A stretch of DNA of 64,000 bases from Aurantiochytrium sp. KH105 (taxonomy: Eukaryota > Sar > Bigyra > Thraustochytrida > Thraustochytriidae): contig BGKB01000040.1 in the NCBI GenBank assembly GCA_003116975.1, forward strand, positions 248,001 to 312,000, read 5' to 3'. The position numbers and the translations under genes were made by a program. This document shows positions 9,101 to 18,759 of this stretch, piece by piece (the first letter of the stretch is position 1; each line of letters opens with the position of its first letter). The notes under the pieces are model-generated. The model ran no database searches, was not told the DNA's origin, and was given only the letters and a program-made list of their open reading frames with translations.

Positions 9101-11850
9101 ACTTCAGTGCACGATGCCGTATCGAAGAAAAGATTCCCAGCACGCACAGACAAGTCGATCACAGGGATGGGCTGATGAAGCATCTCCATGAGGCCATCCT
9201 CCATATCCAGACTCACGTATCGTGCGTCACTCGTGGGGAACTGGTATTCGAAGCTCGTCTGCACGTCATCATCATCCGGAAAGTCAAGACTCAAAGTATA
9301 GTTGGCAGCAGGCAATGGCCAATCGTTGATGACTTCCGAAGTGGTCCGAGCGAGCACGATGCCAGGACATGCGTGTACTTGTATGGCAACATCTACGGTG
9401 CCCACGCCGAAATCGCACTCGGTTGCGCCAGCTCGAAGGCGGAGAACACGCTGCGTCGTGTCGCTGACCTCGAGGTTGGCAAGGTTGTCGCTAACCTGTC
9501 GCCCCGAGTCGCTCAGCAAGGCAGTCGTGACGGCGTCGCCGGAGTTGGCGGCATCAAAAGTATGATCGCCGTAGGTGAGGACAAGTTGCGTCTGCGTGTT
9601 GATGGGCACATTGAGCGCAAAGCTGCCATCGACTGAGGACGAGGTCGTATAAGCAACGACTTGATCCGTTGCGATGTTGATTGCTTCCACGAGAACGCCT
9701 CCAACGTGGCAAGAGCCGGCACTTTCAAAAGTCTGCGTAATCGTTCCTTCAAGCGTGCGGCTGAGAATGTCGACGAGGCGGAGCTGGCGTGTCTCCAGGT
9801 GCGTGAGGGAGAATGTTGCAGGAAGGCTTCGTACGTTGTCCACGGTACACTCGACATCATCATCGTCCGGGCAGAGCTTGATGTCGGTCTCAATGCCCGT
9901 CTTGGACGCGCTCACAAAGGTGATGCTTGAGTCAGCGCCATGGAACGCCACGTTGTCGTCGAAGATCTCGAGCGTGACCTCACCAGTTGCATCGGTAACA
10001 GCCTGAAACGTGTCTTCGCTCGTGCCGATCTTGTATTCCAGAACTACGTCTTGGGACCCGGAGGCGGCATTGATATCGTTCACAAGAACGTTACCACGAG
10101 CAACGAGACTGATCATTTGCGTCACGCAGGACCGTGCAGACTCTTTGGGCTCATCTGGTTGCGTGTCGGATAGATCGGCCCAAGTCAAGGGCTTGTTCAG
10201 CTCGCGCCAGGTGAGCTCCAAACAGGCCGTGAACTCGTCACCTACACGCAAGTTTGGATCAAGAGCGAGTCGAGGAGCGTTGTCTCCAGCCGAGCTGCAA
10301 TCGGCGAGATAGTTTGTCCAGCTTATCGCAGTCGAGTCTCCCACGCTGCTGGTGACGACGAGTCTATACTCTTCGACAATCGACTTTCGAATCATCTCGG
10401 TGAAGGCCGATTTGACATGAACAGAGTCCTGGGCTGCGGAGCTCGTGGGCGGTACAGAAAGGACCAGTCCCCAGCCACCTGCATGCTCCGCGTTCGTAGG
10501 AATTGCATACGCAGAGAAATCGAAGTCGGTAGGCTCCTCAAAAGCCAGGGCACTGAGCTTTTCGCCAAGAGCGGAGTCCCGGCACACGTGGTGTTCGCAA
10601 CCAGTGCCGCTATAATCAGCGTCGCAGCGATTCTCACTGCTTGGATCCAGGGGCGTGGAAAGGCCTTCGACGCCGCAGAACTTCCCAGCCTCGCATGCAG
10701 TCTTTTCACCCTCGTAACAATAGTAGCCCTTGGGACAGATGTAGCAGCTGTCAATGCCGTTGGATGGATTGGTGTCGCTGATGTAGTATCCGGGAAAGCA
10801 GGTGTGGCAATCTTTCATTCCTGCGTAGATGTCTTCGTTGGGCGATTCATATTCATTCTTGTAGGCGTCTGCAGTTTTGAGCCAGCATCGGTTGCGATTC
10901 CGGGCATAGACCCACACCACACAATCGGACTCCTCTTGGCACCAGCGACGGCACTCGTGGGGATCAGAGAAACCTGTGTCAGTTTTCAGATCAGCACCTG
11001 GCCAGTTGTAATGGTGTTTCATGCATCCAGGAGCTTGGTAAAGGTTGGCCACATCCCGGGCTACGTTTTCCTTGTTGAAATCTTTGTCGCAGTACATGTT
11101 ACCTGTGACTCTTGTATTGCCCTGTGAAGGGTTCACATTTGTGAAGCTCCCACTGGTACCTGGTCTCTTCTGATGCACTGTGCATACGTTGTCTTTTGAA
11201 TTGTACTCATAGGCGATGCAAGGGTAGTGATTTCCATTCGCTCCCCATCCTTGATTGGCCCTTGACCAGCTGCAAATGTAAGGCGAGCTCTTAACTTGAA
11301 CGTTGAGCTTGTCCGGGGAGTTGCCATTCTTCTCGTGAAGGTACTGCGACTGGATGTAATCTTTGTACTCAAATCTCGCTTTGACGGGAAGGTAATTGGA
11401 ACTAGCGTCTCCCTGGTGCACAGTGCCTTTGTAGCACGGCCATGCTTTCCAACTTTCTGTATTGTCATGTATGAACGAGTTATAGTCGCCGGTCCTTCTC
11501 GCAGTACAGGACTCTCCTGGGTCTGCGAACTGTGCAACTTGCAGGTAGCAGCCTTCGTGGCGAAAGGCAGCATCCCAACCATCGTTGTTCCAGAGCTCTA
11601 TGCCTCGACGCTTTGATGCTTTCCACCAGTTCATGCACTTGTCGCGACATTGACCTGCGCTTGATGCTCCAACATTCTTCATGACACTATTGCTAGGCCA
11701 GCTCGGCGTCCCTAAAATAGCACATCCAGGAAACTTGTTGATCATGGCTTGACGATTGGCGACTTTCTGGATCTTGAGCCCATGCGTGCTGACGGCGCCA
11801 AGAAGACTGACGACGAAAGCCCATAGCGCGAATGCAAGCATCTCTCTCAT
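6151..11850 (-). CDS. Giant type I ectoprotein, copy 2 (complete)
   Basis: This is an uninterrupted frame of 1,899 residues. Residues 1-24 form a signal peptide. Residues 41-140 and about 276-347 are Cys-rich with PAN/apple-like spacing, and 348-425 is a GCC2/GCC3 (ephrin-receptor-like) Cys module with CFPGYY and CPKGYYC motifs. A long Thr/Ser/Val-rich stalk follows. Near the C-terminus is a segment like a bacterial Ig-like (SbsA/Big-type) domain, with the pattern FRFDEPVDCG and then LHGNIAE. Residues about 1840-1861 are a membrane span, followed by a 38-residue tail opening with five arginines, which gives a type I topology. Architecture suggests a surface receptor or adhesin of the secretory pathway, but no enzyme domain is visible and the exact role is unknown. 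It is the tandem paralogue of the gene at 1-3954, in the same orientation. Confidence 0.92.
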   Translation of the reverse strand: MREMLAFALWAFVVSLLGAVSTHGLKIQKVANRQAMINKFPGCAILGTPSWPSNSVMKNVGASSAGQCRDKCMNWWKASKRRGIELWNNDGWDAAFRHEGCYLQVAQFADPGESCTARRTGDYNSFIHDNTESWKAWPCYKGTVHQGDASSNYLPVKARFEYKDYIQSQYLHEKNGNSPDKLNVQVKSSPYICSWSRANQGWGANGNHYPCIAYEYNSKDNVCTVHQKRPGTSGSFTNVNPSQGNTRVTGNMYCDKDFNKENVARDVANLYQAPGCMKHHYNWPGADLKTDTGFSDPHECRRWCQEESDCVVWVYARNRNRCWLKTADAYKNEYESPNEDIYAGMKDCHTCFPGYYISDTNPSNGIDSCYICPKGYYCYEGEKTACEAGKFCGVEGLSTPLDPSSENRCDADYSGTGCEHHVCRDSALGEKLSALAFEEPTDFDFSAYAIPTNAEHAGGWGLVLSVPPTSSAAQDSVHVKSAFTEMIRKSIVEEYRLVVTSSVGDSTAISWTNYLADCSSAGDNAPRLALDPNLRVGDEFTACLELTWRELNKPLTWADLSDTQPDEPKESARSCVTQMISLVARGNVLVNDINAASGSQDVVLEYKIGTSEDTFQAVTDATGEVTLEIFDDNVAFHGADSSITFVSASKTGIETDIKLCPDDDDVECTVDNVRSLPATFSLTHLETRQLRLVDILSRTLEGTITQTFESAGSCHVGGVLVEAINIATDQVVAYTTSSSVDGSFALNVPINTQTQLVLTYGDHTFDAANSGDAVTTALLSDSGRQVSDNLANLEVSDTTQRVLRLRAGATECDFGVGTVDVAIQVHACPGIVLARTTSEVINDWPLPAANYTLSLDFPDDDDVQTSFEYQFPTSDARYVSLDMEDGLMEMLHQPIPVIDLSVRAGNLFFDTASCTEVPFDTIIEGGRTIPIRITSTQTYKSETCGTLPGGTVVKVVSNLAPEIDVDCDPNAPCEFAFAAAEVNYESRSVTTASVVCGEPQRPLGDGASHEVAEFIRSVDFSMRNPRVWNNATAGLEATLDALILGDKSIRESSTIVFSSEDSIPLHYLYAPPGGDGSYASMSFEGSFAVQTSAQAIVETESGMHTGVTVSASVGSSFASVETSAGLGFGEVDAQVESYDDQVEVSTTSRSFTLTTSSAETGSAVDQVMFIGSVARFSEAVHLSFDEETCMVTSADSIAWGNQVASMVVQTRRACEDSLDLIERTIEVEGDNAESADLVAQARLERERWLSLLQHWENDYLAALKNPIDLAGQNLFQGTTTAVNRIQISDADIDIVDSVSGQVDSVVDYESFSSSSSFDVSLGVSASVSADLWFVSMEATTEVSHETSVVQTTSVERVTTEGEAMSTSISTHLALAGDGNSICVELFRSPFSGTHVYRVCGGLTSCPNIPGTDAREVIALTYNEKPAIELTENTGSFSFYIDTSSMPVSSDYVTLAISVDAQSATGGIVYSVAGTSLNQIVEIDVRARRQHPVTVFYERLDERIRSTTVNIEVTSVCDDDVSRTLPFDLNWASTCPTISWAGTLSDATATWALTSDLPTTPIAFSRGSASDSSVTSTVSLWAARYDGSATFGDWFEVTSFAAGSTAMDLTAAELQAKTSSEGRFLFELRASCAVEGRSVGSTRSSQRLGVLDTIGPVLMAWAPASKVRVATSSFPVANFRFDEPVDCGHADLEAIITDASGELSATTSISCASRLYDLTVVMETADAAAVALWSNTTVTMELRGVHDLHGNIAEVITAGGRRRALADGSVSRTFVVPTLPEHGEDTATLAQWGTQTDSERRAAVAVAYARVLPSDAAVASSYVESEDDEGVDGSGADSSMLGVGLGVTAGVVAVVAAAFLIIRRRRREQGKRRSTASDAVSANTDMHAKVESSNPMHAAA

Positions 11851-12085
11851 TGTGTCCTCTATTCCTGGTCCTCGGTGGTGATTGCGATTTGCAGCAGCCG
11901 GCTGACACCTCTTTTAACATCTTCTGCTCACTACTTCGAGCTGCTTTTGAGCTACGCATTGTTTGGCGCGAAATCGGGCGCATGCCCGTTTCCTTTCCTT
12001 TCTCGTTATCAAGTGATCCAGTCTCATCTGTCGCAGCACGCGCAGAGATCCAAGCTGGGCGCACGCGCAGTTCCTTTCCTTTCTC

Positions 12086-12242
12086 GGCTCGTACCCGTCA
12101 GATCGGAGGTGCACACCGCGGTCATTGCATTGCAATAGGCGACGGCATTTGCGTAGCTCAGTCTATTTATTACATAGACTAGCCTAGGGGCCTGGCGTAT
12201 ACACCCTTAAAGCTGTTAGTTTTCAAAACAATTGGGTAGCCG
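12086..12242 (+). repeat. Direct repeat unit A (~157 bp)
   Basis: The unit starts GGCTCGTACCCGTCAGATCG, contains GCGTAGCTCAGTC and AGGGGCCT, and ends CAATTGGGTAGCCG. Unit B at 12425-12575 repeats these landmarks in the same order, with near identity over the first 40 bases and more divergence in the centre. Confidence 0.8.
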
Positions 12243-12353
12243 TACTTTCCAAATCTGGTTTCCTCTGAGGCGAGAGTGCGCTGGAAATGTTTCTCCGAGG
12301 ATCGCCGCGCGTGTCGCGAAAAAGAAAACTCGGGCGAGGGATTTGCTCAGGGG

Positions 12354-12408
12354 AAGCTGGATTGCAACTCAGCCATTGCGGGACACACGAGCTGATGAGC
12401 CGCGTAAG
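12354..12408 (+). repeat. Inverted repeat, left arm (~55 bp)
   Basis: This arm is the near-perfect reverse complement of 12642-12694. It reads out of a GATTGCAACTCAG core into CACACGAGCTGATGAGCCGC. The two arms enclose direct repeat unit B. Confidence 0.8.
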
Positions 12409-12424
12409 CCAACCCCGCAGCCTT

Positions 12425-12575
12425 GGCTCGTACCCGTCAGATCGGAGGTGCACACCGCGGTCATTAGCATAGGCGACGGAATTTGCGTAGCTCAGTCTTT
12501 TTTCTTTCATTTTTCAAAATTCCATAGTCTAGCTTAGGGGCCTCGTTGTTTACTTGCAAGCCAATTGGGTAGCCG
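12425..12575 (+). repeat. Direct repeat unit B (~151 bp)
   Basis: This is the second copy of the unit at 12086-12242, lying 339 bases downstream in the same orientation. It is flanked on both sides by the arms of an inverted repeat, which suggests either a short non-autonomous mobile element or a rearranged duplication. Confidence 0.8.
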
Positions 12576-12641
12576 AAGTTTCAAATTACGAGTATACTCG
12601 GCTGAGATGTGGTTTCTCTCTAGAAAGATTCTTCTGGCTTT

Positions 12642-12694
12642 CTTACGCGGCTCATCAGCTCGTTGTGTCCCGCTTTTGAGTTGCAATCCACCTT
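12642..12694 (-). repeat. Inverted repeat, right arm (~53 bp)
   Basis: Its complement matches 12354-12408, with only a few mismatches and a one-base insertion. Arm-to-arm span is about 340 bases, compatible with a MITE-sized element, but no clear target-site duplication could be seen by eye. Confidence 0.75.
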
Positions 12695-13494
12695 CCCTCG
12701 CTCGTCCAGTTATTGGAAGAGGAAAAAATAAAAAGAGCACGCGCCGGCCTACAAGGTTGACCTTCGGCTTTTTCTTGCGGATCACGGCTTGCTCACTTAT
12801 TTCCCCCGCTCGTCGAGCGCCTGAGCGCACGAGCCAGCGCCGACCCATCGAGACGAGGCGCGTGCCGGAAGTTCTCTCGAACTCCGGAGGAGATGAGATC
12901 CGGAGAAGGTGCGCACTCTGTCAGTGGTCGCTCGAGAGCATCACACGCTCAAGCTCGAGCGGCCTCGAGAAGGTATGGCTGTTTCCGAGCTGGCGAAGGC
13001 CCAGCAAAGAGGACGGCGTGGTCAGTTCGACGAGATGACTATTCGATACTTCAGGCTCAAGTTGGAAAGCTCCAGGCGGAAAGGCACCAAGAAGTTCAAG
13101 TTTATTGATATATGTGCTGTTGTCGAGAGGGAAGATTGCTGCCCGCGCCGCACGGGCCGTCCGCGGCTTGCACGTGTGCGAATGTTGGCATCGCAAACCG
13201 GCGATCGCCTTGCAAGTGCTTCTTTGACTCGTCAAGTCTCACATGTCAGTCTCATTTTACGACTACTCGTCACCAGTAGAATAGGCCTAGTAGGTCTTTG
13301 TAACCGTCACTTTGCTTGCTTTGGCGCGAGTCCTCCTGGGGCTTGGTCGATGAAGGTCGATGCGCGTACAGAAAGCTCACAAGAGCGCGGGCGCTTCTGC
13401 GCGCGGCCAGAGCGGCGCGACGTCGCGTCGCGCAGGCCCCGAGGGCCGACTTGCCCGCGAGGAAATAGCCTTGCGTTGGAGAGCAAAGACGACC

Positions 13495-15006
13495 ATGGCG
13501 GATGAGGACGAAGTGAGGGAGATCTTGCAGGACATTGACGCACTGAGCACAGGCGCTCGACGACTCTCGATAGGGTCTGCGTCGGCGAGCTCGCTGGCAT
13601 GGACGCTACCCACGGAGAGTGAGCTCACCCGACTCGAGTACGAGAACAGCTTTTTGCAGTCGGCGGAAACGCTCCTCGAGAGCAAGTGTGCCGCTTTGGA
13701 CTCACGACTCGAGGAGACGGAAAGCTTGCTTCGCGTGCGCGATAAACTCGTGCAAAAGCAAAGGCAGGAGCTCGCAGCCAAAGATGCCGAGCTCCGACAG
13801 GCCTGCAAGCGCGTGTCTGGCCTCGAAGACGCTGCGCGGACACACAATAATCAGCTAGCCGAGCTTCGTGCAGCTGCTCACAACACTGCACGCGATGAAG
13901 ACGCAGCACTAGAAATGCAAATTCGCGCGACGACGCAAGCTTGTGAAGAAAACCAAGTCCTCTGCGCAGAGGTAGACCGTCTTCGCGGCGAGCTGCGCCA
14001 GGCCCATGCGGATGCGGAGCGCGTGAACGCGAGCAATCTGGCACAGGGGGAGCTACAGATTGCTCTTGAAAGAGCACAGGCTCGCGTCAGCGCGCTGGAA
14101 AGCCAACTGGAAGCCGAAAAGACCACCAATGCGCATTCAATGCAGAAAATCGAGCAAGAAATTGAAAAGCACAAGATAGAGTGCAGTCTTTTGCGCGAGC
14201 AGCTCAGCGCAGTGTCAACACGCGAAGGCGATCTTGGAGCACGTTTGCATGAACAGCTCACAAAGTCTGTGGAAAACGCAAGTCACGCGCTCCGGCGCGC
14301 CGATCGGGCAGATGCGCAGGGGCGTCAGCTGGAACGTGAACGTGACGCCGCGCAAAGCGAGCTGGAGGCAGAGCGCGGGCGTCGGCAACGAGCAGACACC
14401 GAGGCAACCATGGCGGCTCAAGAGTGCGCACGTCTGCAAAGCAGCCTGAGACTCGAAAAAGAGGAGCGCGCTCGTGACGCTGCGCAGGCCAAGCATGATG
14501 CAGAAGACACACGCCGCCGCCTCTGCGAAGTGGAGGCAGACCTCGAGGCAGAACGCGAGAGCAACCGTGCATTACGGCAAAAGCTCGCCGAGGTGTCGCG
14601 TAAATTCGAAGCAGCATTGACGCAGACTCGCAAGACGGCGGGGGCGGCGACCCAAGAGTCCCGGGCGCTGCGCGAAATGTTGCGCGAATGCGAGTCTCTA
14701 CTCTTGGAGCGCGCTTCCCGACCCAGGGTGACTCGATCGAGCCCACAGACACCATCCCGCAACCGCTTGAGTCAGAGGGACAGCGAAGCGTCGCGCCTCA
14801 TTGCGCAGAGCGCAGAGTCTCTACGGATGCGAAAGTTACGCATGGGCACGGCGCTATCACCGCGGTCGATGGCGTCGCCCTCCTCGCGCGCGGCCAGAAC
14901 TTCACTTCGACACAACACATTTCATGAACTGCATCCGCTCCGGCGTTCGGCGCTCAGTGGTCATGGCCAGGATCTTTCCGAAATGTTTGCCTCCCTTGCT
15001 ACGTGA
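13495..15006 (+). CDS. Coiled-coil protein (503 aa)
   Basis: The frame runs 503 codons from an ATG in a good context (GACCATGG). The same frame is open another 45 codons upstream, but that part is Arg/Ala-rich and looks like leader. From about residue 40 to 410 the protein is an almost continuous heptad-rich coiled coil (Glu, Gln, Arg, Ala and Leu at regular spacing, with many ELR, LEAE and RLR runs). The C-terminal ~90 residues are basic and Ser/Arg/Pro-rich. No catalytic domain was recognised. Such proteins are often cytoskeletal, centrosomal or tethering factors, but that is only a guess from composition. The gene converges on the tRNA methyltransferase gene, with 146 bases between stop codons. 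Confidence 0.8.
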   Translation: MADEDEVREILQDIDALSTGARRLSIGSASASSLAWTLPTESELTRLEYENSFLQSAETLLESKCAALDSRLEETESLLRVRDKLVQKQRQELAAKDAELRQACKRVSGLEDAARTHNNQLAELRAAAHNTARDEDAALEMQIRATTQACEENQVLCAEVDRLRGELRQAHADAERVNASNLAQGELQIALERAQARVSALESQLEAEKTTNAHSMQKIEQEIEKHKIECSLLREQLSAVSTREGDLGARLHEQLTKSVENASHALRRADRADAQGRQLERERDAAQSELEAERGRRQRADTEATMAAQECARLQSSLRLEKEERARDAAQAKHDAEDTRRRLCEVEADLEAERESNRALRQKLAEVSRKFEAALTQTRKTAGAATQESRALREMLRECESLLLERASRPRVTRSSPQTPSRNRLSQRDSEASRLIAQSAESLRMRKLRMGTALSPRSMASPSSRAARTSLRHNTFHELHPLRRSALSGHGQDLSEMFASLAT

Positions 15007-15152
15007 TCATTACTTGAAAACCACACATGCATACTTGCATACATGCATACCTGGGTGCCGGACATTGAGCGCGGAGCGTGACCGCGTCTTCACCTGAATC
15101 ACAAAATGACAAAAGCGAGCGAGTAGTAGCTTGTGATACGTGCCATCAGCGG

Positions 15153-16178
15153 TCAACCTTGTGCAAGGGGTTTAGCAGGAATGTAGTCAACCTCGACATC
15201 CCACACAAAACGACCTTCGTGCAAAGCCTTGGTCTCGAACTTTGTTTGCGGGCGCCACGTTGGTCGCGTACCCATGCGAAGACCAAGGTCCTGCGCGACT
15301 GCGGCCATGCGCGCAGCAGCAGCAAGCTCGTCGTCGCGGGCAGTTCGCTGATGGCGCACAGCAGCAGCGGCCTCCGGTGAAAACTCCGAATTATCCGGTC
15401 CTCCGCTTTGGCCGATGCGGCAAACGCGCCAAAATGCAGAATTAGGCTCAGCACGCAAGTGGTCTAGAACGTCGAGCACATAAAATCCAACATCTGAGGC
15501 AATGTGAAGCACGCCGCCTGGAGCGAGTTTTGGCGCAAGCATCGCAAAGAAATTTGCACTCATCAGTCTGCAGTTCATGTCCGTCTCGCTGCCAGGAAAG
15601 GGGTCGGGAAAGTAAATTTGAACGCGATCAAAACTTCCGTCACCGCAGTATCGTTGCAGAAATTTCGTTGCTTCACCGCCAAAGAGACGCACGTTCCGCA
15701 GGCCTTGCTGATCACACGCCTCCGCAACGAGGGCATGACCCGCGCGATAAATTTCTGCACCAAGGAAACGTTCCTTTGGCCTTGCGGCTGCGAGTTGTAG
15801 AATTGAATCGCCCGCGCCGAAACCTATATCGAGGACAAGACCTTCTGTCGCCTCGGCGCAGTCGTGGAAGAGCGTGTCCCAGTCAATCGGTTCTCCGAAT
15901 TTCAGACTTTTGTAATCACGACCATACTTTGGCCAAACATCTTGCAAAATTGTGCGTTGTCGCTTGCTCAAGTTTTGTCGTCGGGCCTGGTACCATCTCG
16001 GCATTTGAAGCTTGTCGAGCTCTTTTCGTGGCGTCGGCCTGGGTTCTTGGTGACCATCTGTGAGGTTCTCCTGCTCCTTTCCAACATCGCCATCTTTTGC
16101 AAGACCATGGTCACAAACTTCTAGCTGCGGTAGAGCATTGATTAAGTCGTCCACAAGGTCCGGCTCTGTAATATCCAT
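15153..16178 (-). CDS. TRM8: tRNA (guanine-N7-)-methyltransferase, TRM8/METTL1/TrmB-like
   Basis: The protein has 341 residues from the ATG at 16178. The family transfers a methyl group from S-adenosylmethionine to N7 of G46 in tRNA; in eukaryotes the catalytic subunit works with a WD40 partner. The SAM-binding motif I is VLDIGFGAGDS (about residues 115-125), followed by an acidic FLGAEI motif. The motif after strand 4 reads YFPDPFPG (about 189-196), and the C-terminal TKFETKALHEGR matches the family's TxFE element. The N-terminal ~90 residues are an extension. The usual basic cluster after PDPWP is replaced by a Ser/Glu/Thr/Asp/Asn run, so substrate contacts may differ. Seen: SAM motif and terminal motif. 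Inferred: enzyme activity. Confidence 0.87.
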   Translation of the reverse strand: MDITEPDLVDDLINALPQLEVCDHGLAKDGDVGKEQENLTDGHQEPRPTPRKELDKLQMPRWYQARRQNLSKRQRTILQDVWPKYGRDYKSLKFGEPIDWDTLFHDCAEATEGLVLDIGFGAGDSILQLAAARPKERFLGAEIYRAGHALVAEACDQQGLRNVRLFGGEATKFLQRYCGDGSFDRVQIYFPDPFPGSETDMNCRLMSANFFAMLAPKLAPGGVLHIASDVGFYVLDVLDHLRAEPNSAFWRVCRIGQSGGPDNSEFSPEAAAAVRHQRTARDDELAAAARMAAVAQDLGLRMGTRPTWRPQTKFETKALHEGRFVWDVEVDYIPAKPLAQG

Positions 16179-16911
<733 letters not shown>

Positions 16912-18171
16912 ATGCTGCCTACGCACACGAAGAACCGCAATGGCGGCGGCATGGGCGGACCGCCAACGACAATGAAGCTCCAGTCTGCTTTTGATAAGGG
17001 CATGAACATGGCGGGCATCAAGAGCACCAAGTCTGGGTCCGGGGACAAGGAGCGTGCATACATCATCCGACAGAACTGGGCGTTGAAAACTGTACTGCTC
17101 TTGCTGGCAATTTTTGGCGCCGGCATGGTGATCCTCTTCAACACGGTTCTCCAAGTGAACGTGTCGCGCCGAGAAGCAATGCGGTCAGAAAAGGTCCATC
17201 ATCAGCTCGAGCATCAGGCTCAGGTGAGGTTAATGAAGGCCCATTTGGAACTGCAAAAAGCGCTCGAGACTGAGATTCACGAAACAAGTCGATTCGAAGA
17301 GTTTAGATCGATTGCGGAACACGCCCTAGGGGACTATTCTGCGTCGGTGGTCAAGGTCCTGCACGAGAACAACGTGGACAAGGATGTTGTGGCGTCGGTA
17401 GAATCCTCCACTGACAACTTGCGCAAGAGTCTGGACAACTCGTTTGACAACTTTTTGCACCACTTCAAGGGCGTTGCCGAGTCGGCACGCCACAGTCTGA
17501 AACGCGTAGCGCATGCCATTGTGAGCGACGTGGAGCTTGATAAAAAGGAAGAAGACCGCTACCGGGAAAAGATGAAGAAAAAGTTTGGCGTCAAGGTTGA
17601 CGATGTGGACCCCAACGTGGCCGATGATGAAGCGCATAAGTACGACCAGTACGGAGTTTTGGACGAGAGTGATGAAGGCGATGACGAGGACGAGGAAGAG
17701 ATTCGCGAGTCCGTCGAGTTCTTCTTTTCCAAGCTCAAGGCCCACGATTATCCGCTGCTCAAGGCCGAAGTGATTGAGGAGTGGGAGAACGACATGGCCG
17801 ATATCTCTAGCACGCTGGCAGACGAAGAAAAGGAGGTCGACCTGAATACGATTCGGGACCGAGTGAACGCCAAAGTTGCCATGTATGCGCCGAAGGCGGA
17901 CAAGTTCGACCCGTCCCGGCACAATTCCATTGTGGACTACTACGAAATGCAGATTGAACTGGCCAAGATATCCTTCCATAAGCAAAGTCTCATGGATCTC
18001 TATGACGGCTGGAAGTCCGACGGCAAGCTCAATGTGTACACGATCCTCTCTGGTCTTGAGCACATTGCAGAAGAGAACAACATGTACTTATTGTACGAGT
18101 GGCTCGACGGCGTTGAAGGCGATGAGGACGAGGTTGAGACCCCAGGTGGCGCTGCGGCTTCGGACAAGTAA
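16912..18171 (+). CDS. Type II (signal-anchor) membrane protein, unknown function
   Basis: The protein has 419 residues from an ATG with A at -3. A basic, Gly-rich N-terminus (1-56) precedes one membrane span (about 57-81, LLLLAIFGAGMVILF core). A mostly helical, highly charged domain follows, with coiled-coil stretches (about 85-220), an acidic segment (DESDEGDDEDEEE, about 250-262) and a C-terminal helical domain. The charge distribution suggests a cytosolic N-terminus and a lumenal or extracellular C-terminal domain. No known domain was recognised. The C-terminal part has some EF-hand-like acidic helices, but no proper calcium loop could be confirmed. Confidence 0.82.
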   Translation: MLPTHTKNRNGGGMGGPPTTMKLQSAFDKGMNMAGIKSTKSGSGDKERAYIIRQNWALKTVLLLLAIFGAGMVILFNTVLQVNVSRREAMRSEKVHHQLEHQAQVRLMKAHLELQKALETEIHETSRFEEFRSIAEHALGDYSASVVKVLHENNVDKDVVASVESSTDNLRKSLDNSFDNFLHHFKGVAESARHSLKRVAHAIVSDVELDKKEEDRYREKMKKKFGVKVDDVDPNVADDEAHKYDQYGVLDESDEGDDEDEEEIRESVEFFFSKLKAHDYPLLKAEVIEEWENDMADISSTLADEEKEVDLNTIRDRVNAKVAMYAPKADKFDPSRHNSIVDYYEMQIELAKISFHKQSLMDLYDGWKSDGKLNVYTILSGLEHIAEENNMYLLYEWLDGVEGDEDEVETPGGAAASDK

Positions 18172-18759
18172 GAGGGATACGAGACTGGGCATGCTTGGAC
18201 CCCGGGTCGGGACATGCGTGTTACCATACCCACAGACATCACAAGTAAGATCCTCGTGGGCGCGGCGACGGACATCCATCAGTCCATCCAGCCATCCAGT
18301 CCCAAGCAAGGTTGTACAACGGGAGAACTAAGAGAAAGACATCCATGTGCTCGTGGACCCATTGCGGCAACGTAGAGATGCAGGCAGCAAAGCCGCGCCG
18401 CCGCGAATGAGGTGCGCACATGCGGAGGTGGGGTTAGGAGTTGGTAAGTAAATCTGAATCTTCATCTTCATTTTTTAGTTACTGTGGCGGTTGGTTGTTG
18501 TTGAGATTGTCCCCGCCGCCGCCGCTGCTGCTGCTGCTGTTTTCTTGATGGTCATCACACAAAGATTCGTTGTATGCTCCGCTCGCCATGATCATTCTGT
18601 ATATGTTGCCGAGGGTAGGCCTATTGCATTTCCAGATCCGTCCCTGGAAAAGATGAAAAAGGAAAGAGGGTTTCAGACTCTTTCTCCACTTCCAAGAGGT
18701 CCGTCGGCACGTTCGCGCAGCAGAGTACCAACAGACGAACAACTTTATTGGCATAGAGC
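18172..18759. other. Convergent intergenic region
   Basis: This holds the 3' ends of the type II membrane protein gene (plus) and the ankyrin gene (minus). It includes a short (CCG)n(CTG)n run at about 18512-18541. A 94-codon minus-strand frame through it is Asn/Ser/Gln-rich at its end and has no recognisable domain; it is not called. Confidence 0.6.

Larger units (their letters stand above)
11851..13494. other. Repeat-rich spacer and 5' flanks
   Basis: No gene was recognised. The spacer separates copy 2 (minus) from the coiled-coil gene (plus), so it should contain a divergent promoter region. It holds a pair of ~150-base direct repeats (12086-12242, 12425-12575), a pair of ~54-base inverted arms (12354-12408, 12642-12694) and a short direct repeat built on TTCCTTTCCTTTCTCG at about 11990 and 12070. 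Confidence 0.7.

Noticed and set aside
8539-9636. 365-codon plus-strand frame opposite ectoprotein copy 2
   Set aside because: It is a shadow of the minus-strand gene. The matching region of copy 1 breaks this frame, so it is not conserved even between the tandem copies.
12086-12575. GCGTAGCTCAGTC words suggesting tRNA D-arm/A-box in the direct repeats
   Set aside because: No matching acceptor, anticodon or T-arm follows, so neither a tRNA nor a tRNA-derived SINE could be supported.
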